This document shows positions 35,542 through 43,943 of a DNA stretch of 64,000 nucleotides, in pieces. Within the stretch, counting starts at the first letter, position 1, and each line of letters opens with the position of its first letter. Below the pieces are notes generated by a model that saw only the letters and a program-made list of their open reading frames with translations, had not been told where the DNA came from and made no database searches. Both the position numbers and the translations under genes were made by a program. The DNA comes from CAZPBO01 sp964584815 (GTDB lineage: Bacteria; Planctomycetota; SKW154): assembly GCA_964584815.1 (NCBI GenBank), contig CAZPBO010000001.1, forward strand, positions 30,431 to 94,430. The letters run 5' to 3'.

Positions 35542-37557
35542 ATGAGGTTTGCCGAGACGGGATTCAACCTTGAGGTGGACTTGACGACTGGGAACATAGA
35601 GAAGGTGGAGACGCCGGCGTGGTGGGCGGAGCGACACCTTGGTGGGTTAGGAACGAACGCGCTTATAATGTGGGAGCGCGTTCCACCCGAGACGGAGCCG
35701 TTTTCAGAGGAGAATCTGCTGATAATTTCGGCTGGGCTTTTGTGCGGGACGCCTGCGCCTGGCGCCAACCGAACGATAGTGACGACGCTTTCGCCGCAGA
35801 CACTTTTTATGGCTTTTTCAATGATGGGCGGCTTTTTTGCGCCGGAGTTGAAGTTTGCGGGATACGACAAGGTGGTGGTGCGCGGCAAAGCGCCGCATCT
35901 TGTGTATTTGTGGATACACAACGACAAGGTGGAGATACGGGATGCGCGCCATTTATCGGGTAAAGGTGCGCTTGAGACGGCGGAGTTGATAAGGCAGGAG
36001 TTGGGGGAGCCGCGTGCGCAGGTGTTGGCGATAGGTCTTGCGGGTGAGAACAGGGTATATTTTGCGTCAATTGAGCATGGGCGGTCAAGTGCGAGCCGTG
36101 GCGGTATTGGCGCTGTTATGGGTGCCAAGAACTTGAAGGCGGTGGTTGTGCGCGGCACAAAGAATATCCACATCGCCCGTCCTGACCGCTTCATTGAACT
36201 CTGCAACGATGTCTTAAAATACATTGATTTTCGCCGCAACAACCCGATTAAAGGGGTGCCGCCGATTCTGGCGGGTATCGGTTCACCGCAGGAGATGGCT
36301 ATACACGATGAGAAGTGGCACACGACGAGTTTTGCTTGGGGCAACGCGCGTCACAGACGCAAGGATTTTTGGACGGATGAGATAGCCGAGAGATGGCGCA
36401 AGATACAAGAGTCGGCGGTTGAGCGTCTGATAAGTTGTTACAACTGTCCGATGAAATGCGGCGCCATTATCAGATATCCTGCCCAGAACATCTCAAAATA
36501 TATGATGAAATGCTACTCTAAACTGACCTATGTGATGGGAGCGATGGCTGACGACCTTGAGTTTGGTTTCAAGATAGCGGGTCGTGCGCAGGAATACGGG
36601 GTTGACGGCTACTCCTGTCCGCAGGTAATGGCGTTCGCGATAGAGTTGTATGAGGCGGGAATCCTGACGGATGAGGACATGCCTGGTTTTCCGAAGAACA
36701 ACGAGGAGCGGTTTTTCTGGCTGCTTGAGCGGATAGTGAGGCGCGAGGGGATAGGTGATGTTTTGGCGGATGGGGTTTACTGGGCGGCGCGGCGTATCGG
36801 CAAAGGCGCCGAAAAGTTTGACCACAACACCATAAAAAAACACGAACAAATCCCGATAAAGTTGGGGCGTCTTAATCCGATTTACTATCTGATGTGGTCA
36901 ACAGGCGAGAAGGCGAACATCACCCAAATTGAGGGACAAATCCCTCAGGCGCCTTTTATGGACAAAAAACTACGCGAGGAGTTCGTCAAGGACTGGATAC
37001 AGGTTCCCACAGGCAAAGAGGAGCGTTTCAAGCGCTTTGTTCTTGAGTGGGGCGACCCCGGCACGGAGTTTCCGTTCTGGCCGCCTATTGACTTGATATG
37101 CGAATTGGTGGAGTGGCAGGAGACGATGCACTATATAGATGATTCAACAGGAATATGCGCGGGGTTGTCATCATTTCCGCTGAAGCCGCCGTATCACATT
37201 CACAACCTTCCGCTGATAATATCGGCGGCGACGGGGCAGGACATAGACGAGGAAGGGTTGTGGGAGACGGCGACGCGCAACCGCAACCTTGTTCGCGCCG
37301 TCAACATCCGTCGCGGACTGCGCAGAAAGGACGAAAAACCGCCTGAAGACCACTGGCGAAAGCGATATCCCGATTTTGAGCGTAAACTGCACGACGCCTA
37401 CTACCGCTATCGCGGCTGGAACCGCGACGGCATCCCCACCGAAAAAACCCTCCGCAAACTCCAACTTGACTTCGTAGCGGAGGACTTCATAAAACGCGGC
37501 ATCTTAAAGCGTCAGCAAAACGACGATTGGGAGGAGAGCGATGAAAAAGGTGATTAA
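35542..37557 (+). CDS. bamB: BamB-like tungsten oxidoreductase (AOR family, class II benzoyl-CoA reductase type)
   Basis: This AOR-family protein of 671 residues resembles BamB, which reduces benzoyl-CoA to the cyclic dienoyl-CoA without ATP. The N domain has LEVDLTTGNIE and GGLGTNALIMWE. The [4Fe-4S] ligands are Cys299, Cys302 and Cys306 (CYNCPMKC) with Cys539 in STGICAGLSS. Glu251, His255 and His260 (QEMAIHDEKWH) and Cys324 reproduce the spacing of the active-site zinc and proton-donor residues that I remember from the Geobacter BamB structure (E251, H255, H260, C322). It is followed by BamC-, BamD-, BamE- and BamF-like genes. The substrate could also be another aryl- or dienoyl-CoA. Confidence 0.85.
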   Translation: MRFAETGFNLEVDLTTGNIEKVETPAWWAERHLGGLGTNALIMWERVPPETEPFSEENLLIISAGLLCGTPAPGANRTIVTTLSPQTLFMAFSMMGGFFAPELKFAGYDKVVVRGKAPHLVYLWIHNDKVEIRDARHLSGKGALETAELIRQELGEPRAQVLAIGLAGENRVYFASIEHGRSSASRGGIGAVMGAKNLKAVVVRGTKNIHIARPDRFIELCNDVLKYIDFRRNNPIKGVPPILAGIGSPQEMAIHDEKWHTTSFAWGNARHRRKDFWTDEIAERWRKIQESAVERLISCYNCPMKCGAIIRYPAQNISKYMMKCYSKLTYVMGAMADDLEFGFKIAGRAQEYGVDGYSCPQVMAFAIELYEAGILTDEDMPGFPKNNEERFFWLLERIVRREGIGDVLADGVYWAARRIGKGAEKFDHNTIKKHEQIPIKLGRLNPIYYLMWSTGEKANITQIEGQIPQAPFMDKKLREEFVKDWIQVPTGKEERFKRFVLEWGDPGTEFPFWPPIDLICELVEWQETMHYIDDSTGICAGLSSFPLKPPYHIHNLPLIISAATGQDIDEEGLWETATRNRNLVRAVNIRRGLRRKDEKPPEDHWRKRYPDFERKLHDAYYRYRGWNRDGIPTEKTLRKLQLDFVAEDFIKRGILKRQQNDDWEESDEKGD

Positions 37558-38083
37558 GGTCATAAAGATAGACGCTGAGAAATGCAACGGGTGCAGGGCG
37601 TGCGAGGCGATATGCTCGGCTTTCCACGCAGAACCGCGCTACTCCAGCACAAACCCAGCAAAATCGCGTATCAGAATCATAAGCGACCCCTTCAGGAACC
37701 TCTATATCCCTGTGTATGGTGGGGAGTTCACGCCTGCAGAATGTATGACGCGCAGCGTTTATATCTTGAACGGCACAGAATGTGATGAGTGTATGTTCTG
37801 CCGTGCTGCCTGCCCATCTCGCGACCTCTTCAAGGACCCCGACACAAAACTTCCCTTGAAATGTGATGGTTGCGAAAGCGACCCGCCTCTTGAGGAGCCT
37901 ATGTGCGTTCAGTGGTGCTTAAACGACGCGCTCACATATGAGGAGCGTGAGGAAGAGGTGGCGGAGGAAGAACCTGCGCTTGATGAGTTGGAATTGGGGA
38001 TTGACGCATTGGTGGAGCGCTTCGGCATTGAGAAGGTGGCGGAGGCGCTGGCACGGCGGCTTATAACGGAGGAGGCGAACTGA
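37541..38083 (+). CDS. bamC: BamC-like ferredoxin subunit with multiple [4Fe-4S] clusters
   Basis: This 180-residue iron-sulfur protein links the BamB-like catalytic subunit to the Hdr modules. Cysteine sets are CNGCRACEAIC (near 15), CDECMFCRAAC (near 85), and CDGC with MCVQWC (about 108-126), enough for three clusters. An acidic C-terminal helix (about 135-180) follows. The start at 37541 overlaps the bamB end by 17 bp and the end overlaps bamD by one base. It belongs to the electron-carrier subunits of the DmsB/HycB type. Confidence 0.88.
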   Translation: MKKVIKVIKIDAEKCNGCRACEAICSAFHAEPRYSSTNPAKSRIRIISDPFRNLYIPVYGGEFTPAECMTRSVYILNGTECDECMFCRAACPSRDLFKDPDTKLPLKCDGCESDPPLEEPMCVQWCLNDALTYEEREEEVAEEEPALDELELGIDALVERFGIEKVAEALARRLITEEAN

Positions 38084-39246
38084 TGCAGACCGTGACTCCT
38101 GATAAGGAAATCATCGCACTGGTGAAGGAAAGCGGCGGCGACCAGTTCCGCCTCTGCTTCCAGTGTGGACTCTGCGATTCTCTGTGTCCGTGGAATAAGG
38201 TGACACAATTCAGCATAAGGGGGTTGCTGCGGGAGGCGGCGTTCGGACTGACAGAGATAGAAAGCGAGCAATTGTGGCGTTGCACAACCTGCGGTCGCTG
38301 CTTTAAGGAATGCCCCCGCGGCGTTGACCAGATTGAGTTCATATCATCGGTGCGGAAGATTGCGGTTGAGTATGATATATTTCCATCAAGCGTTGCACCG
38401 CTGCGCACTGTTCGTGCCAGTCTCACCGCCGAAGGTAACCCCTTCAATGAGGAGCGGGCAAAAAGAGCCGCCTGGGCAAACAATCTCTCAGTTCCAGAGT
38501 TCAACGAGGAAACGGAGTTTCTTTATTTCCCTGGCTGCTATCTCTGCTACGATGTGCGCCTGAGGCGTGTCGCCGCCGCCACAGTTTCACTGCTCAACAA
38601 AGCAGGGGTTGACTTCGGCATCCTTGGCGAGCGTGAGAACTGTTGTGGCGAGGCGATAAGAAAGGCGGGATTCTCCGACCTGTTCACACTTCTTGCGAAG
38701 GAGAACATAAAGACCTTCATTGACGCAGGCGTTAAGAAGATTGTCGTCTCCTCCCCTCATTGCTATCACACCTTCAGAAACGAATATCCGCAGTTTATGG
38801 TCAACTTTGAAGTGATGCATATTGTGATGCTGCTTGGGCGGCTGATTGAGGAGGGGAGGCTGCGGATAACAAAGCCGTTGGGTAAGCGAGTTGTGTGGCA
38901 CGACCCGTGCTATTTGGGGCGGCATAACGGGGTGTATGAGGAGCCGCGGCGGCTGCTCGCCCGTATCCCTGAAATTGAGTTGCTGGAATTTGAGGAGAGC
39001 CGCGAGGCAAGTTTATGTTGCGGTGGCGGCGGCGGCAGAATCTGGGCAGAAACCCCCAAAGAGGAGAGGTTCTCCGACATAAGGGTGCGCGAGGCGCTGC
39101 AGTTGGGCGCTGATATCCTCGTCACCGCCTGCCCATATTGCATCACCAATTTTGAGGACAGCAGGCTCACCCTCAACGCCGAAGAGCGCTTGCAGATAAA
39201 AGACATCACAGAAGTCCTTGATGAGGTCACAGACAGTGGAAACTGA
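38083..39246 (+). CDS. bamD: BamD/HdrD-like iron-sulfur protein with two CCG domains
   Basis: The protein has 387 residues. Two N-terminal [4Fe-4S] sites (CFQCGLCDSLCPW near 25-37 and CTTCGRCFKECPRG near 67-80) precede two cysteine-rich CCG domains: FPGCYLC...ENCCGEAIRKAG and WHDPCYLGRHNGVY...LCCGGGGG...CPYC. These bind the unusual non-cubane clusters of heterodisulfide reductase HdrB/HdrD. In the Bam complex BamD transfers electrons between the BamBC core and the HdrA-like BamE. It is coupled to bamC and overlaps fdhD. Confidence 0.9.
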   Translation: MQTVTPDKEIIALVKESGGDQFRLCFQCGLCDSLCPWNKVTQFSIRGLLREAAFGLTEIESEQLWRCTTCGRCFKECPRGVDQIEFISSVRKIAVEYDIFPSSVAPLRTVRASLTAEGNPFNEERAKRAAWANNLSVPEFNEETEFLYFPGCYLCYDVRLRRVAAATVSLLNKAGVDFGILGERENCCGEAIRKAGFSDLFTLLAKENIKTFIDAGVKKIVVSSPHCYHTFRNEYPQFMVNFEVMHIVMLLGRLIEEGRLRITKPLGKRVVWHDPCYLGRHNGVYEEPRRLLARIPEIELLEFEESREASLCCGGGGGRIWAETPKEERFSDIRVREALQLGADILVTACPYCITNFEDSRLTLNAEERLQIKDITEVLDEVTDSGN

Positions 39247-40039
39247 CAGTGGAAAGAAGAGTCTGCTTGAGAAAGGGGCAGCGGAGGTGGACTGCCTCTG
39301 TTTGAGGGAAGGGAAGGCTGCTGCCGCTAAGGTTTGCCTTCCAAGGGAGGTTCAACTGACGATAAATGTTAACGCTGTGCCGCTGATGCGGGTTGTTTGC
39401 ACGCCTCACAACCTGCGCGCGCTTGTGCTCGGCTTCCTCTTCCTTGAAGGCGTCATATCTGGTGTTGAGGATGTGGAGTTAATGAGAGTCTGCGATGAGG
39501 ATGTGATGGCGGAAGTGCGTCTGCGGAAAGGGATTGAAGTGGCAGAGCAGGGCAGGGTGCTGACATCGGACTGCGGCTCTATGAAGTTGGCGCAGCAGAG
39601 TTTGGGTAAGGTGAGTGCAGAACTGAAGGTGACCTGCGAGCAGGTCAGCGGTTTGATGAAGGCGTTTCGGCGGCGGGCTGTGCTCTATAGGGCAAGTGGC
39701 GGGGTGCATTGTTGCGCACTGGCAACACCAGATAAGATTGTGGTTGTTTGTGAGGACATAAGCCGCCACAGTGCGTTGGCAAAAACGGCAGGAGTTGCTC
39801 TCCTGCAGGGAATAAAGACGGCTGACAAGTTGCTGCTTGCGACAGGTAGGGTGTCATCGGAGATGGTGGTCTGGGCGGTGCGCTTGGGTGTGGGAATTAC
39901 TGTAACGCGGCGGATACCCACCGACAAAGCGCTCAACCTGGCGGAGGAGGCGGGTTTGACATTAGTCGGAAGGGCGATAACAAGACGCCTCTGCATTTAT
40001 ACCCATCCTGAACGGATTGAAGGAGCAGGGGATGGATAA
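39221..40039 (+). CDS. fdhD: FdhD-like sulfurtransferase for Mo/W cofactor
   Basis: FdhD transfers sulfur from cysteine desulfurase to the bis-pterin Mo or W cofactor and is needed by formate dehydrogenases. Family regions are [63 protein letters not shown] and [20 protein letters not shown]. The usual CxxC is reduced to one cysteine (SDCGSMK, Cys118; Met stands at the second position). ATG 39221 is given; GTG 39236 has a better GAGGT site. Its place inside a bam-type operon suggests that it sulfurates the tungsten cofactor of the BamB-like enzyme rather than a formate dehydrogenase, none of which is seen here. Confidence 0.88.
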   Translation: MRSQTVETDSGKKSLLEKGAAEVDCLCLREGKAAAAKVCLPREVQLTINVNAVPLMRVVCTPHNLRALVLGFLFLEGVISGVEDVELMRVCDEDVMAEVRLRKGIEVAEQGRVLTSDCGSMKLAQQSLGKVSAELKVTCEQVSGLMKAFRRRAVLYRASGGVHCCALATPDKIVVVCEDISRHSALAKTAGVALLQGIKTADKLLLATGRVSSEMVVWAVRLGVGITVTRRIPTDKALNLAEEAGLTLVGRAITRRLCIYTHPERIEGAGDG

Positions 40040-43000
40040 GGAGTTGGTTGAGAATCTTCGGCGCTGGATGGCGCAAAGCGACTTCGGCGATGTGCTGGTT
40101 GTCGGCGGTGGGATAAGCGGTGTGCAGGCATCGCTTGACCTCGCGGCTGCAGGATTCAAAGTCTACCTTGTGGAAAGCGCTCCCGCCATCGGCGGTCATA
40201 TGGCGCAACTTGATAAAACCTTTCCCACCAACGACTGCTCTATATGAATACTCTCCCCAAAACTGGTCGAGGTCGACCGCCATCCAAACATTGAGGTTCT
40301 GACATACACCGAAGTTGTCGGTGTTGAAGGCGAGGCGGGCAATTTCAAGGTCACCCTTTTAAGAAAACCCCGCTACATAATAGAGGAACGGTGCCGCGGT
40401 TGTTCGGTTTGTGTTGAGTCCTGCCCTGTTCCTGCACCCGACTCCTTCAATCTTCAACTTGCCAACAGCAAAGCCATCCACATCTACTTCTCTCAGGCGA
40501 TTCCGCTGATAACCTACATTGATGAGGAGCATTGTCTTTATTTTAAGGAGAGCAAATGCCGTATTTGTGAACATGTCTGTGAGAACAACGCCATAGATTT
40601 TGCCCAGATTCCACGCAAACAAACACTCAATGTCGGTGCTGTAATCCTCGCCATCGGTTTTGCTCCCCACCTGCCGCAAAGAGGCATCTACGGCTACAAG
40701 CGTTGCGCCAATGTCGTAACCAGTCTTGAATATGAGCGGCTGCTTTCCTCCACAGGTCCATCAGGAGGGGAAATTCGCCGCCCTTCTGATGGCGCACATC
40801 CCCACCGCATCGCTTGGCTTTCCTGTGTCGGTTCCCGAAGAACCACCCAAGGCGACAACCCCTACTGCTCCGCCGTCTGCTGCTCATACGCCTTAAAACA
40901 GATAATCCTCACAAAACTTCACTCCCCTGATGCGAAATGCGCCGTTTTCCACAACGACATCCGCACATACGCCAAGGACTGTGAGCGCTTCTTTGAACGC
41001 ACAAAGGCGCTGCCAGATGTGCGCTTTATCAGGTCGTATGTCGCCGTTGTCGGAGAGAATCCCCAAAACAAAAATGTGATTCTGCGCTACAGAGGAGAAG
41101 ACGGTGTTGTTGAGGAGGAGTTTGACCTTGTGGTCTTGAGCGTCGGACTTGAGGCAACCAAAAAGGCTGAGGAGATAGCACGGGTTTTCGGCATTGACTT
41201 AACAGAGCACCATTTTTGCGCGGTGGATGAGAGATGTCCGCTTCAGACGAGTCGCAGAGGCGTGTTTGTCTGCGGTGCCTTTGCGGGACCAAGCGATATA
41301 CCGGAATCGGTCTTCGGCGCAAGCGGCGCGGCGGCTCTGGCTGGCTCCACTCTACAACATCGCCGCGCAAGACTCGCAAAACCCAGAAAGTATCCTCCAG
41401 AAGAGGACCATAGAGGTGAGGAGCCGCGAATCGGTGTTTTCGTCTGCCACTGCGGCGCAAATATCGGACGCGTCGTTGATGTCCCATCGTGCGTTGAGTT
41501 CGCCAAATCGCTGCCAGGTGTTGTTCACGCCCAAGAACAACTCTTCTCCTGCGCCACAAACTCCGTTCAGGAAATTGCACAAGTCATAAAAGAGAAGCGC
41601 CTCAACCGCGTTGTGGTTGCCGCCTGCAGCCCCCTAACGCACGAACCCCTCTTCCGAGACACATTACAGGAGGCGGGACTCAACCCCTATTATCTTGAGA
41701 TGGCGAACATCCGTGAACACAACTCGTGGGTTCACATAAGGGAGCCGGAGCGGGCAACGGAGAAAGCAAAGGACCTGATAAGGATGGCGGTTGCGCGGGC
41801 ACATCTCCTTGAGCCCCTTCAGGAGATTGAGTTGCCGCTTAAGAAGGATGTGCTGGTTGTGGGCGGCGGCATAGCGGGGATGGTCTGCGCCTTAACCCTT
41901 GCCGACCAGAAGATTCCGGTGCATATCGTGGAGAAGGAGCCGCAACTGGGCGGTGTTGCCCGCTCGTTCCGCAAAACGCTTGACGGACTTGATGTTCAGA
42001 AATTCGTGGATGACCTCATCGCCAATGTCCACAGCCATCCCCTAATTCGCGTTCATACATCTGCCACGATAGACGACTCAACAGGCTATGTTGGGAACTT
42101 CAAGACAAAGGTCAAGACGCCAAAAGGAGAGTTTGAGATAGAACACGGCGCTGTGGTGCTGGCAACGGGAGCACGGGAGTCAAAGCCTGAGGAGTTTCTG
42201 TATGGCACAAACGAACATGTTATGACGCAACTTGAATTTGAGCAGCGTCTTGCGGGCGGCGATGAAAGGGTAAAAAACGCCAAAAGCGTTGTGATGATAC
42301 AGTGTGTTGGCTCCCGTAACGAAAAACGCCCTTACTGCTCGCGCGTCTGCTGCACCACCGCGATAAAGAACGCGTTGGAACTAAAGCGACTCAACCCCGA
42401 CGCGGATGTTTACATCCTCTTCCGCGACATCCGCACATATGGGCTGTATGAGGAGCATTACCGTGCTGCTTCTGACGCGGGCATATACTTCATCCGTTAC
42501 GACCCAGACGACCCGCCGGCGGTTGAATCACGGCAGGAGAGATTGTTGGTGTCGGTGGCGGATACTGTTTTGAAGCGGCGGCTTGAATTGGAAGCGGATG
42601 TGGTGGTGCTGTCGGCGGCGGTGGAGCCGCATCCCGACGCCGCCCATCTTGCGCAAATCTTCAAAGTCGCACAAGACACCGACGGCTTCTTCAAAGAAGC
42701 GCACCTTAAACTGCGTCCAGTGGAGTTGGGCACAGACGGCATCTTCGTCTGCGGGATGGCTCACTATCCCAAGCACATTCCTGAAGTTGTGGCACAGGCT
42801 ACTGGAGCGGCGGGCAGAGTTTTGGCGCTTCTGGCACAGGAGAAGATAAAGGTATCGGGTGCAGTTTGCACCGTGGAGGAGCAGCGTTGCATCGGCTGCG
42901 GCGCCTGTGTTGCCGTCTGCGCATACAACGCCATATCCCTGCGTAAAACAAAGAAAGGCAAAAAGGCAACCGTCAACCCAATCCTCTGCAAAGGCGACGG

Positions 43001-43133
43001 ACTCTGCAACACGGTCTGCCCAACCGGAGCAATTACGCTTAAGCACTTTACGGATGAACAGATGAATGTGCAGATTGAGACAGCGTTTGCCGATTTTGAG
43101 CAGGCTTTGAGCGGGTTAGGAGCGGAAAGATGA
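40032..43133 (+). CDS. bamE: BamE/HdrA-like flavoprotein, predicted selenoprotein (Sec72, TGA 40245-40247)
   Basis: One frame from ATG 40032 (AGGAG upstream) to TGA 43131-43133 encodes 1033 residues if the internal TGA is read as selenocysteine. The TGA follows FPTNDCSI and precedes [14 protein letters not shown], exactly where HdrA proteins have the cluster cysteine in TNDCSxC-ILxPK. The frame is identical on both sides and conserved throughout, arguing against decay. Two HdrA modules are present: FAD motifs VVGGGISG (about 23-30) and VVGGGIAG in the second half. Several [4Fe-4S] sites occur ([19 protein letters not shown], and C-terminal [11 protein letters not shown] with [11 protein letters not shown]). 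It probably bifurcates or confurcates electrons for the BamB-like enzyme. It overlaps fdhD by 8 bp and ends ATGA with bamF. Confidence 0.87.
40265..40278 (+). promoter_or_regulatory. candidate bacterial SECIS hairpin (bamE/hdrA)
   Basis: Stem GGTCG / CGACC with loop AGGT, starting 17 nt after the TGA. The loop begins 22 nt after the TGA and has G at its second and third positions, within the distance and loop rules for SelB-bound bacterial SECIS elements. One U-G pair can extend the stem. Confidence 0.6.
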
Positions 43134-43912
43134 GTTTCAGACCGAAGATTGTCGGTTTTGTATGCCATTGGTGAGGGTATGGAGCGGCGAACACGGCGGG
43201 GGTCTCCCGCCTGCAGTATCGCACAGAAATCCGCCTTGTGCGGGTGATGTGTTCGGGGCGTGTGGATTTGTCGTTTATCTTCAAGGCTTTTGCGAACGGG
43301 GCTGACGGCGTCTTCGTCGGCGGATGCAGACTCGGTGAATGCAACTACCTAACCCACGGCAATTATGTTGCCTTAAACACCGTCACACTTGCCAAACGCA
43401 TATTTGAGTATCTGGGACTTTCGCCGCAGCGGGTGCGCATTGAGTTTATGACATCAGGTGACGGGCTGCTTTTTGCGCGGGTGGTGGATGAGTTCATAAC
43501 CACAGTGGAGCGCCTCGGACCGTTGGGGCAGGGTGAGGGAGTGGCACCTGACGCTGTCAGAGAGCGCCTGGAACGGCTTCTGCGTCTTGTCCCCTACATC
43601 AAAATCGCCACACGCGATAAATTGACAACCCGTGCTGAAAATCCCCAACACGCACAGGAACTTATAACGCTTGAAGATGTGAAGGAACTGTTTAAGGGGC
43701 TTTTTGCGTATCGCATTGACCAAGACAAATGCAAGGGATGCGGGGTCTGCGCGGGACGCTGTCCCGTCAATGCCATAAGCGGGGAGCGCAAAAAACCGCA
43801 CAGGATAGATGAGCAAGCGTGCATCCTTTGCGGGACTTGCTTTGATGTGTGCAAGTTTGACGCAATAGAGAAGGTGCCAGCAGAGCCGCTGCTTCCTGTT
43901 GCTTCTGCTTGA
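43130..43912 (+). CDS. bamF: BamF/MvhD-like iron-sulfur protein, predicted selenoprotein (Sec15, TGA 43172-43174)
   Basis: ATG 43130 overlaps the HdrA-like stop (ATGA). Reading TGA 43172-43174 as selenocysteine gives 260 residues: [18 protein letters not shown] matches the MvhD start where most relatives have FxCNWCSYxGAD. The frame continues without shift through [19 protein letters not shown] and [17 protein letters not shown]-terminal part adds two [4Fe-4S] sites ([22 protein letters not shown]). The GTG at 43238, where an ordinary gene finder would start, would delete the conserved N terminus. MvhD-type proteins pass electrons to HdrA, so this is the partner of the gene before it. Confidence 0.88.
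43195..43211 (+). promoter_or_regulatory. candidate bacterial SECIS hairpin (bamF/mvhD)
   Basis: A perfect 6-bp stem GGCGGG / CCCGCC encloses loop GGTCT, the loop sequence (GGUCU) known from the E. coli fdhF SECIS. The loop starts 26 nt after the TGA. Confidence 0.72.
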
Positions 43913-43943
43913 GCGGGGAGTGGGTGATGGGTAAAATGCGGGC

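Noticed and set aside
40245..41019. Apparent frameshift or pseudogene break in the HdrA-like gene
   Set aside because: The frame is the same on both sides of the TGA and fully conserved; only one TGA at a conserved Cys position interrupts it, which fits selenocysteine better than decay.
43238..43912. MvhD-like gene starting at GTG 43238
   Set aside because: The conserved N-terminal part, including FVCHW and TAGVSR, is encoded in frame upstream through a TGA; the GTG would truncate the protein.
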